Source of the DNA: Acidobacteriota bacterium
GTDB taxonomy: Bacteria > Acidobacteriota > Blastocatellia > Pyrinomonadales > Pyrinomonadaceae
Length of the DNA stretch: 64,000 nucleotides
Direction of reading: 5' to 3'
Assembly: GCA_019242475.1 (NCBI GenBank)
Contig: JAFAVK010000066.1
Span: forward strand, 1 to 64,000
In this document: positions 37,489-46,405 of the stretch, one piece after another
Layout: every line of letters starts with the position of its first letter
Numbering within the stretch: the first letter of the stretch is position 1
Translations under genes and position numbers: made by a program
Notes under the pieces: generated by a model
Databases searched by the model: none
What the model was told of the DNA's origin: nothing
The model's input: the letters and a program-made list of their open reading frames with translations, nothing else

Positions 37489-38046
37489 ATGACGATGAGC
37501 ACTGAACAGACGAGGGAGTCGGCGACGCTCGCCGGCGGTTGCTTCTGGTGTCTGGAGGCGGTCTACAAGGAGCTGCGCGGCGTCGAGCGCGTCGTCTCGG
37601 GCTACGCGGGCGGGCACGTCCCGAACCCGACCTACCGGCAGGTCTGCGACGGCACGACCGGCCACGCGGAGGTCGTGCAGGTCACCTTCGACCCCGGCGT
37701 CGTCTCTTATAAAGAGCTGCTTGAAGTCTTCTTCACCATCCACGACCCGACGACCCTCAACCGGCAGGGCGCCGACGTGGGCACGCAGTACCGCTCGGCC
37801 GTCTTCTACCACACGCCCGGGCAGCGCGAGACGGCCGAGCAGGTCATCGCCGAGCTGACGGCCGCGGGCGTCTGGGACGCGCCCATCGTGACGGAGGTCG
37901 TGCCCTTAGACACCTTCTACCCGGCCGAGGACTACCACCAGGACTACTTCGAACAGAACCCCAATCAACCCTACTGCCGCGCCGTCGTCGCGCCGAAGGT
38001 CTCGAAGTTCCGCAAGCACTTTCTGGAAAAACTGAAGAAGGTTTAA
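37489..38046 (+). CDS. msrA: Peptide methionine sulfoxide reductase MsrA
   Basis: MsrA reduces methionine-S-sulfoxide in oxidised proteins. The 185-residue protein has the active-site [11 protein letters not shown] near residue 17, [52 protein letters not shown] and the ending [10 protein letters not shown] Cys near residue 165 ([12 protein letters not shown]) is the likely resolving Cys. No MsrB domain is fused. The first two Met codons (37489 and 37495) are both possible starts. Confidence 0.95.
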   Translation: MTMSTEQTRESATLAGGCFWCLEAVYKELRGVERVVSGYAGGHVPNPTYRQVCDGTTGHAEVVQVTFDPGVVSYKELLEVFFTIHDPTTLNRQGADVGTQYRSAVFYHTPGQRETAEQVIAELTAAGVWDAPIVTEVVPLDTFYPAEDYHQDYFEQNPNQPYCRAVVAPKVSKFRKHFLEKLKKV

Positions 38047-38158
38047 ATTGGCCCCGCGAAGCTCCGGGCAGTCCGCCAGCCGCTCCGGTTTGTCCTTTAA
38101 CGATAAAGGCGGTCGTGCTTAATTCCCACGGCGCAGGCCGCCGGAAAGGCTTACCGAA

Positions 38159-38545
38159 ATGGACGAAGAGAAGAGGCAGAGGCAGATGGATTTCATCCTC
38201 GAACAGCAGGCGCAGTTCGCTGCCCAGATTGGCCGGTTGGAAGACACAACCAGACAAATAGGTGAGAACGTGGTGCGGCTCGGCGGCGTCGTCGAGCGGC
38301 TCGGCGTCGTCGTTGAGCGTTTGGTTAACACCGTCGAGCGGCTAGCTCAGGTCATGGCCGAGCGTTTCGAGGCCATGGACAGACGGGCCGACGAGACCGA
38401 TAGAAAACTCGACGCGCTCGTGGACGCACAGATTCGGACAGAAGAGGAGTCAAGAAAGATGCAAGCGGCCATCAGGAAACTGTCCGCGACGGTAGAGCGG
38501 CACATGGCTGATGGGCATGGCGGGAAAGAGCAACCAGAAAGTTAA
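38159..38545 (+). CDS. Coiled-coil protein of unknown function
   Basis: The 128-residue protein is almost entirely helical with heptad-like repeats (VVRLGGVVERLGVVVERLVN, TVERLAQVMAERFEAMDRRA). Gln/Glu-rich ends and the absence of TM or signal segments suggest a soluble coiled-coil oligomer. Short proteins of this type are common and often recombine by internal repeat changes; here VVERL recurs three times. GGAAAGG precedes the start. It meets the mug-type gene tail to tail with a 4-bp overlap. Confidence 0.65.
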   Translation: MDEEKRQRQMDFILEQQAQFAAQIGRLEDTTRQIGENVVRLGGVVERLGVVVERLVNTVERLAQVMAERFEAMDRRADETDRKLDALVDAQIRTEEESRKMQAAIRKLSATVERHMADGHGGKEQPES

Positions 38546-39102
38546 AGCTCGCGCTCGGCGGCCTCGCGCAGCTCGCGGAAGAGGCGGGCGAGGTCTTGGG
38601 TGCGGTAGTTGGCGTTGAGGCCGCTCGGGTTGGGGAGCACCCAGACCGTGGCGGCCTCAAGCTTCTCGCCCTGCCGCCCGACCCCCGCCTTCGGGCGCGC
38701 GAAGGCCGAGCGGTAGGCGCCGACGCCGAGCACGGCGAGGAAGCGCGGCCGGTACCTCTTCACCTTCGCGCGCAGGAGCCGGCCGCCGCGCTCGAACTCT
38801 TCCGGGGCCAGCTCGGCGGCCGCCGCGGTCGCGCGCGCGACGACGTTCGTGATGCCGAGGCCGCGCGCGAGCAACTCCTCTTCCTCGAAAGCCGAGAGGC
38901 GCCGCTCGGTGAAGCCCGAGAGGTGGAGCGCCGGCCAGAAGCGGTTGCCCGGCCGCGCGAAGTGGTGCCCCACCGCCGCCGTGTAGAGCCCCGGGTTGAT
39001 GCCGCAGAAGAGCACGCGCAGATCGGGCGCGATCACGTCCGGCACGCGCCTATCAGCCGCCGCCCGAATCTCCTCCTTCGTCGGCTTATGAATCTTGAGC
39101 AC
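38542..39102 (-). CDS. mug: G/U mismatch-specific DNA glycosylase (Mug-type)
   Basis: Mug removes uracil or ethenocytosine from mismatches in base excision repair. The 186-residue protein shows the family motif LRVLFCGINPGLYTAAVGHH (Asn in GINPG in place of the uracil-glycosylase Asp), GNRFWPALHLSGF, GITNVVARAT and the second motif VLPNPSGLNANY. I start it at GTG 39102 (VLKIHKPTKEE); the frame from 39195 adds a polar leader that extends into the upstream regulatory region. It is the last housekeeping-type gene before the accessory cassette. Confidence 0.9.
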   Translation of the reverse strand: MLKIHKPTKEEIRAAADRRVPDVIAPDLRVLFCGINPGLYTAAVGHHFARPGNRFWPALHLSGFTERRLSAFEEEELLARGLGITNVVARATAAAAELAPEEFERGGRLLRAKVKRYRPRFLAVLGVGAYRSAFARPKAGVGRQGEKLEAATVWVLPNPSGLNANYRTQDLARLFRELREAAEREL

Positions 39103-39162
39103 CCGGCGAGTGTAACCGGCCTGCCCCACGTCTGCGTAGCGGGTACGCGGCCAACTTACACG

Positions 39163-39191
39163 TTGACAACGCGGCCATCTTACTTTAGGCT
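39163..39191 (+). promoter_or_regulatory. Candidate promoter of the histidine-kinase/DUF4062 cassette
   Basis: A perfect TTGACA at 39163-39168 is followed after 17 bases by TAGGCT (39186-39191). It is about 145 bases upstream of the kinase start and is the only strong -35 box in the 233-bp gap. Confidence 0.45.
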
Positions 39192-39335
39192 TCACCCGCT
39201 TTTACCCGTGGCCCTGTCAGCCCCACTAGATTTCGCCTCTATCTTGCGCGTGGGGACTGCGGGCCGACCTCGCCTCCGACCAAAACACGTAGCGCAGCCG
39301 GCCGCGTCGTTCTCACGCGCCAAGCGTCGGGACAG

Positions 39336-42044
39336 ATGACAGTCAACTTCACCAAGGAGCTGTTCGTACGCAGCGTGATTAGCCTTTACCGCGAGAGCGT
39401 CATTTCGCGCTTTCTCGGCTGGGTAAAGGTCGGCGGCAAGTACCCTTTCGACGACCGCGTGAAAGACCTCCGCGGCCGCCCGCTCGGGATGTTCTTCTAC
39501 AACCAGCGGGCGACCTTCTTCTTCTTCGGCTTCCTCTACCTTCTGCTGCTCGCCGCGCTGGCCTGGCTCGTGCCGTCCGCCAACGCGGAGATGAAGAAGA
39601 CCGTGTGGGTGCTCGCCGGCTTCTGGTCGGCGGGGGCGGTCATGACGGTGCTGCTGCACCCGCTGTTCAGGCGGCGGTTGAGCGACTGGGCAATGCACTC
39701 GGTCGAGGGCGAGTTCCCGCCGATGTTCGACGCCTACTTCGTGCTCGACTACGCGCTCGTCTTCCTGCTGGTCGTCGTCGGGCGCGCGACCGGTCTCAAG
39801 CTCGACGGGTTCATCTTCCTCCTCTTCGCCAACACCGTCGTCTACAGCACCTACATCCGCGGGTGGCACTTCTTCCCGCGCGTCCTGGCGGTGCTGGTCT
39901 CGCTGGTCATCATCGCCGCGCTCCTCTCGACGGGCATCGACATCGCCCTCACCGAGCCGCGCTGGTTCTATTCGCTGCTACAACTCGGGCCGATCCTCGG
40001 GACGCTGCTTGGCAGCGTCCTGCTCGTCTCGATGATCTCGCTGCTGCGGTCGCTGGAGAAGGGCGTGACGCAGATGCGGCTCGAACTCCTCGGCCGCTGC
40101 CAGATCGCCCTCTCCGGGCCGGTCGTCGAGCCGGGCCCGGATGTGCCCGACGGCGAGCGCGGACGGGCCATCACCCGGCAGTTCCACGAGCGCGTGCAGC
40201 ACATGCTTGCCGACCTCTGCTCCATCGGCGAGCCGTTCTGGTACGACGCCGCCTGCCTGTGGCTCATTGTCGAACATCGCGACCGCGACGAGGTCTTCCT
40301 CCCGGGGCCGTGTCACAACTTCGACGAGGCCGAGATCAACGACGAGGGCATCGACTGCTCGTCCGGCTTCCTCGGCTACGAAGACCTGGAGATGATTACC
40401 TCGACCAGGTACCACTCCGGCCGCGGGCAGTCGATCCCGCCCTCGTTCCGCAGCGACGTGGACGCCCCCGCGGCCTTCATCCCGCTCTACCGCATCGAGA
40501 GGCGCGCGGGCGCGCGCGGGGACGTGGCGGCCGCCGACGGCGGGGCCGCCGCCCCCGCGCAGCGCAGGCGCATCGGCGTGCTCTCGCTCTACGGCGAGCG
40601 CGGGGGGCCGCCGCTCCAGCGGCAGGAGGAGTTCTTCCTGCGTTCGCTCGGCTCGATCCTCACCGGCGCGATGGAGCAGTGGGAAGCACGCTACGACGAC
40701 TTCCCGCAGAAGGAGCTTGACGACCTGCTCGCCTGCGAGACGCTCCAGGAGGTCTTCGACCGGACGGCCCTCATCATGCAGAACTACCTCATGGCATCCG
40801 GGTGCATGGTGGTCTTCCGCCCCGACCCGAGGCGGAGGCCGATGGAGATCCGCGCCTACAGGGGCTTCGACCACACCATCCTCCGGAGCGCCTACGAGGT
40901 CGGCGTCGGGCTGACCGGCAGGTGCGCCGAGGAGGGCATGCCGTTCCGCCGCGACAACGCCCGGAAGCACGCCAGGGACTTCGAGCCCACGCTCTTCCGC
41001 AACATGGAGCGCTCGCTCGGCGAGAAGATTCACTCCTGGATGGCCGTCCCCATCGGCCCGCGCGACCGCAACTACGGCGTCATCAAGGTCGTCAACCGCA
41101 AGTCCTACTGCGGGTGGTTCTCCGAGGACGACCAGCGGCTCGCCCAGAGCCTCGCGTTCCGCCTCCGCGTCGTCGTCGAGAAGTTCCTCCAGCTGGAGGA
41201 GCTGCGCGTCGCGACGGACAAGGCCCGGCGCCACTCCGAGGCGGCCAGCCGCGAGCAGCAGAAGGCGGAGCGGATGGCCGCCCTGCGGCAGAAGGAGCTG
41301 ATGATCATCACGCACCAGTTGCAGGGGCCGCTCTCCTCAGTCGTCGGCGCCATCACCAGCCTTCAGGGCCAGGGGCTGCCGCGCCTCCTCCGCGAGAACC
41401 TCGATTACGTCCACGACCTCGTCGAAGACTGCCTCGCCCTCTGCAACGGCACCTCGACCAGCTTCGCCCTCGACGCCGGCCGCCGCACGACCTTCGGCGT
41501 CGAGGAGCTGGACGCGCAGGCCGAGATGGAGATGCTCAGCCGGCGGCTCCAGAAGACCAACGCGCGCCACGACCTGAACTTCTACTGCCCGAAGGTGGCC
41601 GACTTCCCCGTCCTGCGCATGAACCGCGACGTCTTCATCAGCGTCATGTACAGCCTGATCCACAACGCGATGAAGTACGCCGACGACCACTCGGAGGTGA
41701 GCCTCATCTGCACCTACGCCGACGGCGCGCCCGTGCTCGAAGTGCACAGCTTCGGCGAGCCGATCCCGCTGGCCGAGGCCGATGACATCTTCGAACTCTT
41801 CCGCCGCGGCTCGGTCGTCGAGCGGACGGGCCGCCACCACAGCGGGGTGGGGCTCGGCCTCTGGGTGGCGCGGCTGCTGATGAGCGCCGTCGGCGGCGGT
41901 CTGACAGTGAGGCTCTCGCCCTCGGCGCCGCGCCTCGCCATCTTCATCGTCCACCTGCCGCCGTCGGCCGGGGCCCCCGCCGAGACTATACGCGGAGGCC
42001 GAACCTTGCTAAGCTCCGCGGAAAGCGAGAGGGGGAGGGACTGA
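39336..42044 (+). CDS. Membrane histidine kinase with two GAF-like domains
   Basis: The 902-residue protein has six TM segments within residues 50-250 (FFFFGFLYLLLLAALAWLVP first). A GAF-like region of about 280-440 contains an unusual Cys/acid-rich stretch (PGPCHNFDEAEINDEGIDCS). A second GAF domain spans about 460-620, then a short coiled coil, the phosphoacceptor helix with His660 in MIITHQLQGPLSS, and an HATPase domain (HNAMKYA near 776, HHSGVGLGLWVARLL near 835). The H-box variant HQLQGPL is non-standard but keeps His and Pro. The cognate response regulator starts 5 bp after the stop. It leads a five-gene plus-strand cassette and probably senses a membrane or small-molecule signal for it. 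Confidence 0.87.
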   Translation: MTVNFTKELFVRSVISLYRESVISRFLGWVKVGGKYPFDDRVKDLRGRPLGMFFYNQRATFFFFGFLYLLLLAALAWLVPSANAEMKKTVWVLAGFWSAGAVMTVLLHPLFRRRLSDWAMHSVEGEFPPMFDAYFVLDYALVFLLVVVGRATGLKLDGFIFLLFANTVVYSTYIRGWHFFPRVLAVLVSLVIIAALLSTGIDIALTEPRWFYSLLQLGPILGTLLGSVLLVSMISLLRSLEKGVTQMRLELLGRCQIALSGPVVEPGPDVPDGERGRAITRQFHERVQHMLADLCSIGEPFWYDAACLWLIVEHRDRDEVFLPGPCHNFDEAEINDEGIDCSSGFLGYEDLEMITSTRYHSGRGQSIPPSFRSDVDAPAAFIPLYRIERRAGARGDVAAADGGAAAPAQRRRIGVLSLYGERGGPPLQRQEEFFLRSLGSILTGAMEQWEARYDDFPQKELDDLLACETLQEVFDRTALIMQNYLMASGCMVVFRPDPRRRPMEIRAYRGFDHTILRSAYEVGVGLTGRCAEEGMPFRRDNARKHARDFEPTLFRNMERSLGEKIHSWMAVPIGPRDRNYGVIKVVNRKSYCGWFSEDDQRLAQSLAFRLRVVVEKFLQLEELRVATDKARRHSEAASREQQKAERMAALRQKELMIITHQLQGPLSSVVGAITSLQGQGLPRLLRENLDYVHDLVEDCLALCNGTSTSFALDAGRRTTFGVEELDAQAEMEMLSRRLQKTNARHDLNFYCPKVADFPVLRMNRDVFISVMYSLIHNAMKYADDHSEVSLICTYADGAPVLEVHSFGEPIPLAEADDIFELFRRGSVVERTGRHHSGVGLGLWVARLLMSAVGGGLTVRLSPSAPRLAIFIVHLPPSAGAPAETIRGGRTLLSSAESERGRD

Positions 42045-42049
42045 CGTTC

Positions 42050-42493
42050 ATGCGCATCCTTTGGCTCGACAACGATGTCAACTACCTGATGCCCTACGTC
42101 GGTGCGCTCAAGGCCGAGGGCTTCGAGGTCACGGTCGTCAGGTCGGTCGGGGAGGCCGCGTTCCGGCTCGCCGACCCGAATGGCGGACGCTACAACCTTC
42201 TGATCCTCGACGTGATGATTCCCTCGAAGAACGAGAGCGAGGAAGCCGACTACACGCCGGAGGAGACCGGCCACGGGTACCGGACGGGGCTGGTCTTCTA
42301 CCGCCGGAGGAAGAAGGAGCTGGCGGAGGCCGGGACGAAAGTCCTCGTCCTCACCGTCATGCTCGGCGGCGAGGTGCTGAACGACTTCATCGCCGAAGGG
42401 CTCCCCGCGGAGAACTACGCCACGAAATACTCTCTGCGCGCGATGCCGACCTTCCGGCGCCGGATCAGGTCGATTCTGTACGGGATGGGTTGA
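42050..42493 (+). CDS. Single-domain response regulator (receiver only)
   Basis: The 147-residue protein is one receiver domain: acidic pocket WLDNDVN (Asp7/Asp9), phosphoacceptor Asp54 in LLILDVMIP, Thr in VLVLTVM and Lys in YATKYSLR. A loop of about 25 residues after the phosphorylation site (SKNESEEADYTPEETGHGYR) is longer than usual. There is no DNA-binding or enzymatic output domain, so it must act by protein contact, for example on the DUF4062 or EAD proteins encoded next. It begins 5 bp after the kinase gene and is surely its partner. Confidence 0.87.
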   Translation: MRILWLDNDVNYLMPYVGALKAEGFEVTVVRSVGEAAFRLADPNGGRYNLLILDVMIPSKNESEEADYTPEETGHGYRTGLVFYRRRKKELAEAGTKVLVLTVMLGGEVLNDFIAEGLPAENYATKYSLRAMPTFRRRIRSILYGMG

Positions 42494-42557
42494 CGGAACG
42501 AGACGCGCGCCGGCCCGCGCCAGCCTTACGCCCGGGCTTCCCCGCGCCAACGCACGC

Positions 42558-43292
42558 ATGACGAACGGCCCCACCAGCCGAGCCCCCACGCCGCACGGAG
42601 GAAGGCTCCGCGTCTTCGTCGGCTCGACCAGCGCCGACCTCGGGCGCGAGCGGCAGACGCTCCGGCGCGCCCTCGCCGCCATGGACGGCGTCGAGTACGT
42701 CGGCATGGAAAACTTCGGCAGCCGCCCCAAAAGCCCCCGGGAGGTCTGCCTCCGCGAGGTCGCCGCCTCGCACATCTACGTCGGCCTCTTCGGCAGTCGC
42801 TACGGCTCGCTCGACCCCGTGAGCGGGCTCTCCATGACCGAGATCGAATACAGGGAGGCGCGCCGCTGCGGCCTGCCGTGCCTCATCTACTTCAAGGCCG
42901 ACGGCGGAGCCGGCCCGGAGCCCGAAGCGCGGCTACGCGCACTGAAGGAGGAGATCGGCCGCGACCTCACCGTGGACTTCTTCGACGACCCGGGGGCCCT
43001 CGCGACCAAGGTCACGACGGCGCTCTTCAACCTCACGGGTGGGCGCGCGGCCACGGCCGCCCCCCCCGCCGACGTCTCGCCGGCACGCCTCCACGCCGTG
43101 CTGGTGCGGCTCTTCGACCTCGAAGAGTTGAAGACGCTCTGCTTCAGGCTCGGCGTCGATTACGAAAGACTGGGGGGGGCCGGCAAAGATGCCAAGGCGC
43201 GGGAGTTGATCGCGTACATGTCGCGGCGCGCCAGGCTCTGCGCGCTCGCCAAGGAGGTCGGGCGGCAACGGCCCGGCGCGGATTGGAGCTGA
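42558..43292 (+). CDS. DUF4062 protein with C-terminal effector-associated (death-like) domain
   Basis: Residues 16-150 of this 244-residue protein are a DUF4062 domain: RVFVGSTSADLGRERQTLRR, EYVGMENFGS, SHIYVGLFGSRYGSL and TEIEYREARRCGLPCLIYF. DUF4062 is a TIR-like Rossmannoid domain common at the N-terminus of STAND/NACHT and other conflict proteins. Residues about 178-238 match a death-like effector-associated domain (RLFDLEELKTLCFRLGVDYE, KARELIAYMSRRARLCALAK). No NTPase lies between, so it is a minimal two-domain form. The next gene, 7 bp downstream, carries a matching domain, which suggests homotypic binding. Enzyme activity is not known for this family. Confidence 0.82.
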   Translation: MTNGPTSRAPTPHGGRLRVFVGSTSADLGRERQTLRRALAAMDGVEYVGMENFGSRPKSPREVCLREVAASHIYVGLFGSRYGSLDPVSGLSMTEIEYREARRCGLPCLIYFKADGGAGPEPEARLRALKEEIGRDLTVDFFDDPGALATKVTTALFNLTGGRAATAAPPADVSPARLHAVLVRLFDLEELKTLCFRLGVDYERLGGAGKDAKARELIAYMSRRARLCALAKEVGRQRPGADWS

Positions 43293-43299
43293 GAGAGAT

Positions 43300-44052
43300 A
43301 TGGCGTCTGACTTCCGATACGAGCCGGTGAAGGTGCTGACGGTGATGCTGGACAGGCTCGCCACCAAAGAGTTGCGCACCTTCTGTTTCATCCTGTCGGA
43401 GCGGGGGTTCACAGACCTCGACTACGCCAGTCTGGAGGGCGACGAGAAGGACATGAAGACGCTCTCGCTGGTGCAGTACGCGCAGAAGCGCAACCTGGTT
43501 GACCGGCTGGTCGAAGAACTCGTCAAGTTTCGACCCGACATCGACCAGCGCGAGATGGAGCGCGACGGGCCGCCGGGCACGGAGATGAAGGATGAACAGG
43601 TGCCCCTCCCGGACTTCGTGAGGTGGGGCCACTGGCGGAGCTGGTGGCGCTGGTGCGTCTGGGTGCCGACGGCGCTCCTGTGCGTGCTGTGGCTCTGCGA
43701 GAAGTTCGACAAAGACGTCCTCAGCGCCTACAAACTCGTCTTCGAGCACGGCGAGATGCTCGTCCTCTCGGCGCTGATTCTCTTCGGCGTCTCGGTGCAG
43801 ATCAAGAAGCTGCAGGCCGAAGACCTGAACGTCTCCCGCACGCTGAAGTGGTCGGCCCGGAGCGGCGGCGTGCTCCTACTGGTCGTCTTCGACTTCGTGA
43901 AACACTGCGCCCACGGCGGTCGTTGTCTTATAGAGCTTGATGACAGGATACTGAAGATGTACTCGGGGCTCACACTCGCCGTGACGGTCGTCTCGATCAT
44001 CTTCGGCTACTACGCCTACTGGAAGGTCAAGGAGGCGGTTACCAAGGCGTGA
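43300..44052 (+). CDS. EAD-type domain fused to four transmembrane helices
   Basis: The 250-residue protein has an N-terminal helical domain (residues 8-82: MLDRLATKELRTFCFILSER, then SLVQYAQKRNLVDRLVEELV and FRPD) that aligns with the C-terminal domain of the preceding DUF4062 protein. A short acidic linker leads to four TM helices (about 110-130, 150-168, 185-203, 220-245). An EAD joined to membrane helices is a layout expected of a recruited membrane effector or an anchor. It starts 7 bp after the DUF4062 gene. The function is inferred from architecture only. Confidence 0.78.
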   Translation: MASDFRYEPVKVLTVMLDRLATKELRTFCFILSERGFTDLDYASLEGDEKDMKTLSLVQYAQKRNLVDRLVEELVKFRPDIDQREMERDGPPGTEMKDEQVPLPDFVRWGHWRSWWRWCVWVPTALLCVLWLCEKFDKDVLSAYKLVFEHGEMLVLSALILFGVSVQIKKLQAEDLNVSRTLKWSARSGGVLLLVVFDFVKHCAHGGRCLIELDDRILKMYSGLTLAVTVVSIIFGYYAYWKVKEAVTKA

Positions 44053-44086
44053 GCCGGCGCGGCTGCGCGCGCCGCTCCGCCCGCGT

Positions 44087-44467
44087 ATGATAGACGTGAT
44101 GCTACAGCTTGTCACAGTCGGCCTCGTCCTGTTGGGCGTGTATCTGCTGTACGCGGCCGTCAGGACGCGGCGGGTCGTCCGCGCCCGCGGCGGGGGCAGA
44201 CGGCTCCGCGCGCCGTCGGTCGGCGAGGATCACGAGAAGAATGCGTGGATTCAGGTCGAGTTGGATCGGGCCTGGTCGCTCATCGAGTCGCGCGACGAGG
44301 GCGAAGTCATCGCCGGCCTCCAAATCCTTGCCGCCCTCGGCTCGTCGATTACACACCTGTACTTCTTCCGCCGGGTGCTGGCCTTGACCCAGGACGCCAA
44401 CGCGCAGATCGCCGAGCACGCGCGCCTCGCCTTCCGGAAGGTGGCGCGCCTGTCCAAAGGCTCCTGA
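44087..44467 (+). CDS. Small single-TM protein at the end of the cassette
   Basis: The 126-residue protein has an N-terminal TM helix (VTVGLVLLGVYLLYAAV), a basic stretch (RTRRVVRARGGGRRLR) and a helical cytoplasmic domain (AWSLIESRDEGEVIAGLQIL, HARLAFRKVARLSKGS) that looks like one or two HEAT/ARM-type repeats. The family was not recognised. It follows the EAD-TM gene by 34 bp in the same direction and closes the cassette before the convergent low-GC gene. Confidence 0.68.
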   Translation: MIDVMLQLVTVGLVLLGVYLLYAAVRTRRVVRARGGGRRLRAPSVGEDHEKNAWIQVELDRAWSLIESRDEGEVIAGLQILAALGSSITHLYFFRRVLALTQDANAQIAEHARLAFRKVARLSKGS

Positions 44468-44534
44468 GCCGCGCGGCCGCGCCCCGGCCCCGTGTAAGGG
44501 TTCGACCTCAAACCGCCGCCCTGGAGGCGGAACG

Positions 44535-46265
44535 TCAGGTCAGCATTTTGTAGATGAGCTGCGCGAGAACCAGCATCGCCCCGCCCGCCCGGTACACTCC
44601 CTCCGACCAATCCGTGTCGTCCAGCATATAGAAGAAAAGGTGTAGCGGTATGTAATCAGGGTTCGGGTCAATCTGGATATTCTCTAACCACGTTTGCCAC
44701 AAGCTCTGAATGTCTTCCGGCTTTTGTGCAACCCGTTCTCGGGCCAAGTAGGACGGCGCCTTTTTTGAGAATCTGCCAAGCAGATCATCAAAACTAGCAA
44801 ACCCCATCGTCCCGCAATGCCCCTCGATCTCCTTACCGTAGCCCTGTTGTAAACAGAGCATGATAAAGCCGAGGACATCCGCCACCACCTGGTTACGCTT
44901 AACAATCGAGCTGTTGGATAATAATTGTGAGTTCTTCCCGATATGCCCGTCGATGCTATCGGCGTCTATGTCCTCAAGTATTATGAGCCGCTGCTGAACG
45001 ACGTTATGATTTTTGTCCTCCAGCCGCAACGCATCGAGTGACAAGGGGGTGTAGGGAAGTACGGAGAACCCCCCAATGGAGTATTGAGGCTGGTAGGTCA
45101 CGGAGAGAGGCTTGAGCGGCTTAGCCGGCGAGTAAGTGCCCGACAAGATGTCTGTCGTCGAGTGGCCTTCCCCCCAGGCCCGGAAGTACGGGTCTAGCTT
45201 GTCGAAAGGCTCGTCGAAGGTTTTTTCCGACTCGGGTGCGACTTTGAGCACCGCGCCTCTGTACGCATCCTGGGCATAGTATTGCGCGAAAAAGTAGGTG
45301 AACACTTCTTCGTCGAACGAGTTGAATTGTTTGGCAATAACCCTGAGTATCTCCAGGTGGGGCTTGAGCTTTTCTTCAATCGCGGCCAGGACACCCGGGA
45401 ACTGGCCCAAGGTGTGTATGTGGGGAGGGATGTCTTCGCCAGCGCGGAGAGGGATTCTATCTAACAGTTGACTGATTCGCTTTACCTTCTCGTGTTCGAG
45501 GCGCCCGACGGTGTTATCCCCCCAGAGCAATTTTGCCAGCCCCAGATACCGGCTGCTTATCTGCTCTAATTTCTTTCCACTTATTTTCTTCGCCTTGTCG
45601 TAAGGAACGATCTCGTGCCGCTTCGGCTGGATTCCCACGGCCTCGTATAAGCGAGTTCGCTTATCTAAACAGACGCGGAGCCCTGTATCTATGTCCCTGT
45701 TCGTCAGCGTCGGGAATTGCCGGATGGAGCGATTCGAACTCATCCAGGAAATGTCGGCGAGCATGACCTCCATGTCATAACCCAGCGCCCAGGAGGTTCG
45801 GTAAGCGCGGCCGAGGTCGGCCAAAAGCAGGATGGAATCTTCGATGGGACTTAAGCCGTGGCATATCAGAACGTGCTTGACGTGTTGTAACTGTTCCGGG
45901 GTTTCAAGATTTATAAACTGTGCTTTGAGCCCCTCTTCATCGTGCTCTCTCAAGCACTGGATCATGCTGTCCGTTAATTCATCTGGCCTATCCGCCGTCA
46001 CGTCGTCCGAAGATTTTCTGGTCTTTCCTAAACACAGATAAGCACATTTACCCAACAGCCTCTCCGGGAGGGCAAGAAATATCGCGTCGGGCACTGCCTT
46101 GGGGCTGTCGGATACAAATTTGCAGGCGTCAAGGAGCCTTTTATAAAAAGGTTGTTTGAGGGCCGTATAAGTACGAGTATTTTCAAATTCACTTCCCTTT
46201 ACGTCAACAGATCGTGCAAGCGCCCGGTTCCGAGACCACTCGGCGAGCTTGTACATATTGAGCAT
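44535..46265 (-). CDS. Unrecognised 576-aa protein in an AT-richer segment
   Basis: The frame is intact and has no TM or signal segment until a weak hydrophobic C-terminal helix (GGAMLVLAQLIYKML). Notable stretches are VKHVLICHGLSPIEDSILLL, LGYDMEVMLADISWMSSNRS, a Lys-rich PYDKAKKISGKKLEQI and the acidic ILEDIDADSIDGHIG. The strand-helix pattern and the HGLSP and KISGKK stretches faintly recall HUP-fold nucleotide-binding enzymes, but I cannot name a family. Base composition is clearly less GC-rich than the neighbours, which indicates transfer. A YbaK-like fragment lies just upstream on the same strand. GGAGG lies four bases before ATG 46265. Confidence 0.7.
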   Translation of the reverse strand: MLNMYKLAEWSRNRALARSVDVKGSEFENTRTYTALKQPFYKRLLDACKFVSDSPKAVPDAIFLALPERLLGKCAYLCLGKTRKSSDDVTADRPDELTDSMIQCLREHDEEGLKAQFINLETPEQLQHVKHVLICHGLSPIEDSILLLADLGRAYRTSWALGYDMEVMLADISWMSSNRSIRQFPTLTNRDIDTGLRVCLDKRTRLYEAVGIQPKRHEIVPYDKAKKISGKKLEQISSRYLGLAKLLWGDNTVGRLEHEKVKRISQLLDRIPLRAGEDIPPHIHTLGQFPGVLAAIEEKLKPHLEILRVIAKQFNSFDEEVFTYFFAQYYAQDAYRGAVLKVAPESEKTFDEPFDKLDPYFRAWGEGHSTTDILSGTYSPAKPLKPLSVTYQPQYSIGGFSVLPYTPLSLDALRLEDKNHNVVQQRLIILEDIDADSIDGHIGKNSQLLSNSSIVKRNQVVADVLGFIMLCLQQGYGKEIEGHCGTMGFASFDDLLGRFSKKAPSYLARERVAQKPEDIQSLWQTWLENIQIDPNPDYIPLHLFFYMLDDTDWSEGVYRAGGAMLVLAQLIYKMLT

Positions 46266-46405
46266 GGCTTCCTCCTTCGTCGTCCTACGGCGAGATGCGA
46301 CCTGCCTTGTTGAATATGCAAAAACTTGATCGGGTATTTCGGGGGAGCGAGGGGGCCGACAACGGGCACCCCTTTCTTCATCTTCTAATGTCGGTTATTT
46401 GCCCG

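Noticed and set aside
46199..46381. 60-residue minus-strand frame between the YbaK-like fragment and the 576-aa gene
   Set aside because: It overlaps the 576-aa gene start in another frame and has no domain; it may include decayed YbaK sequence.
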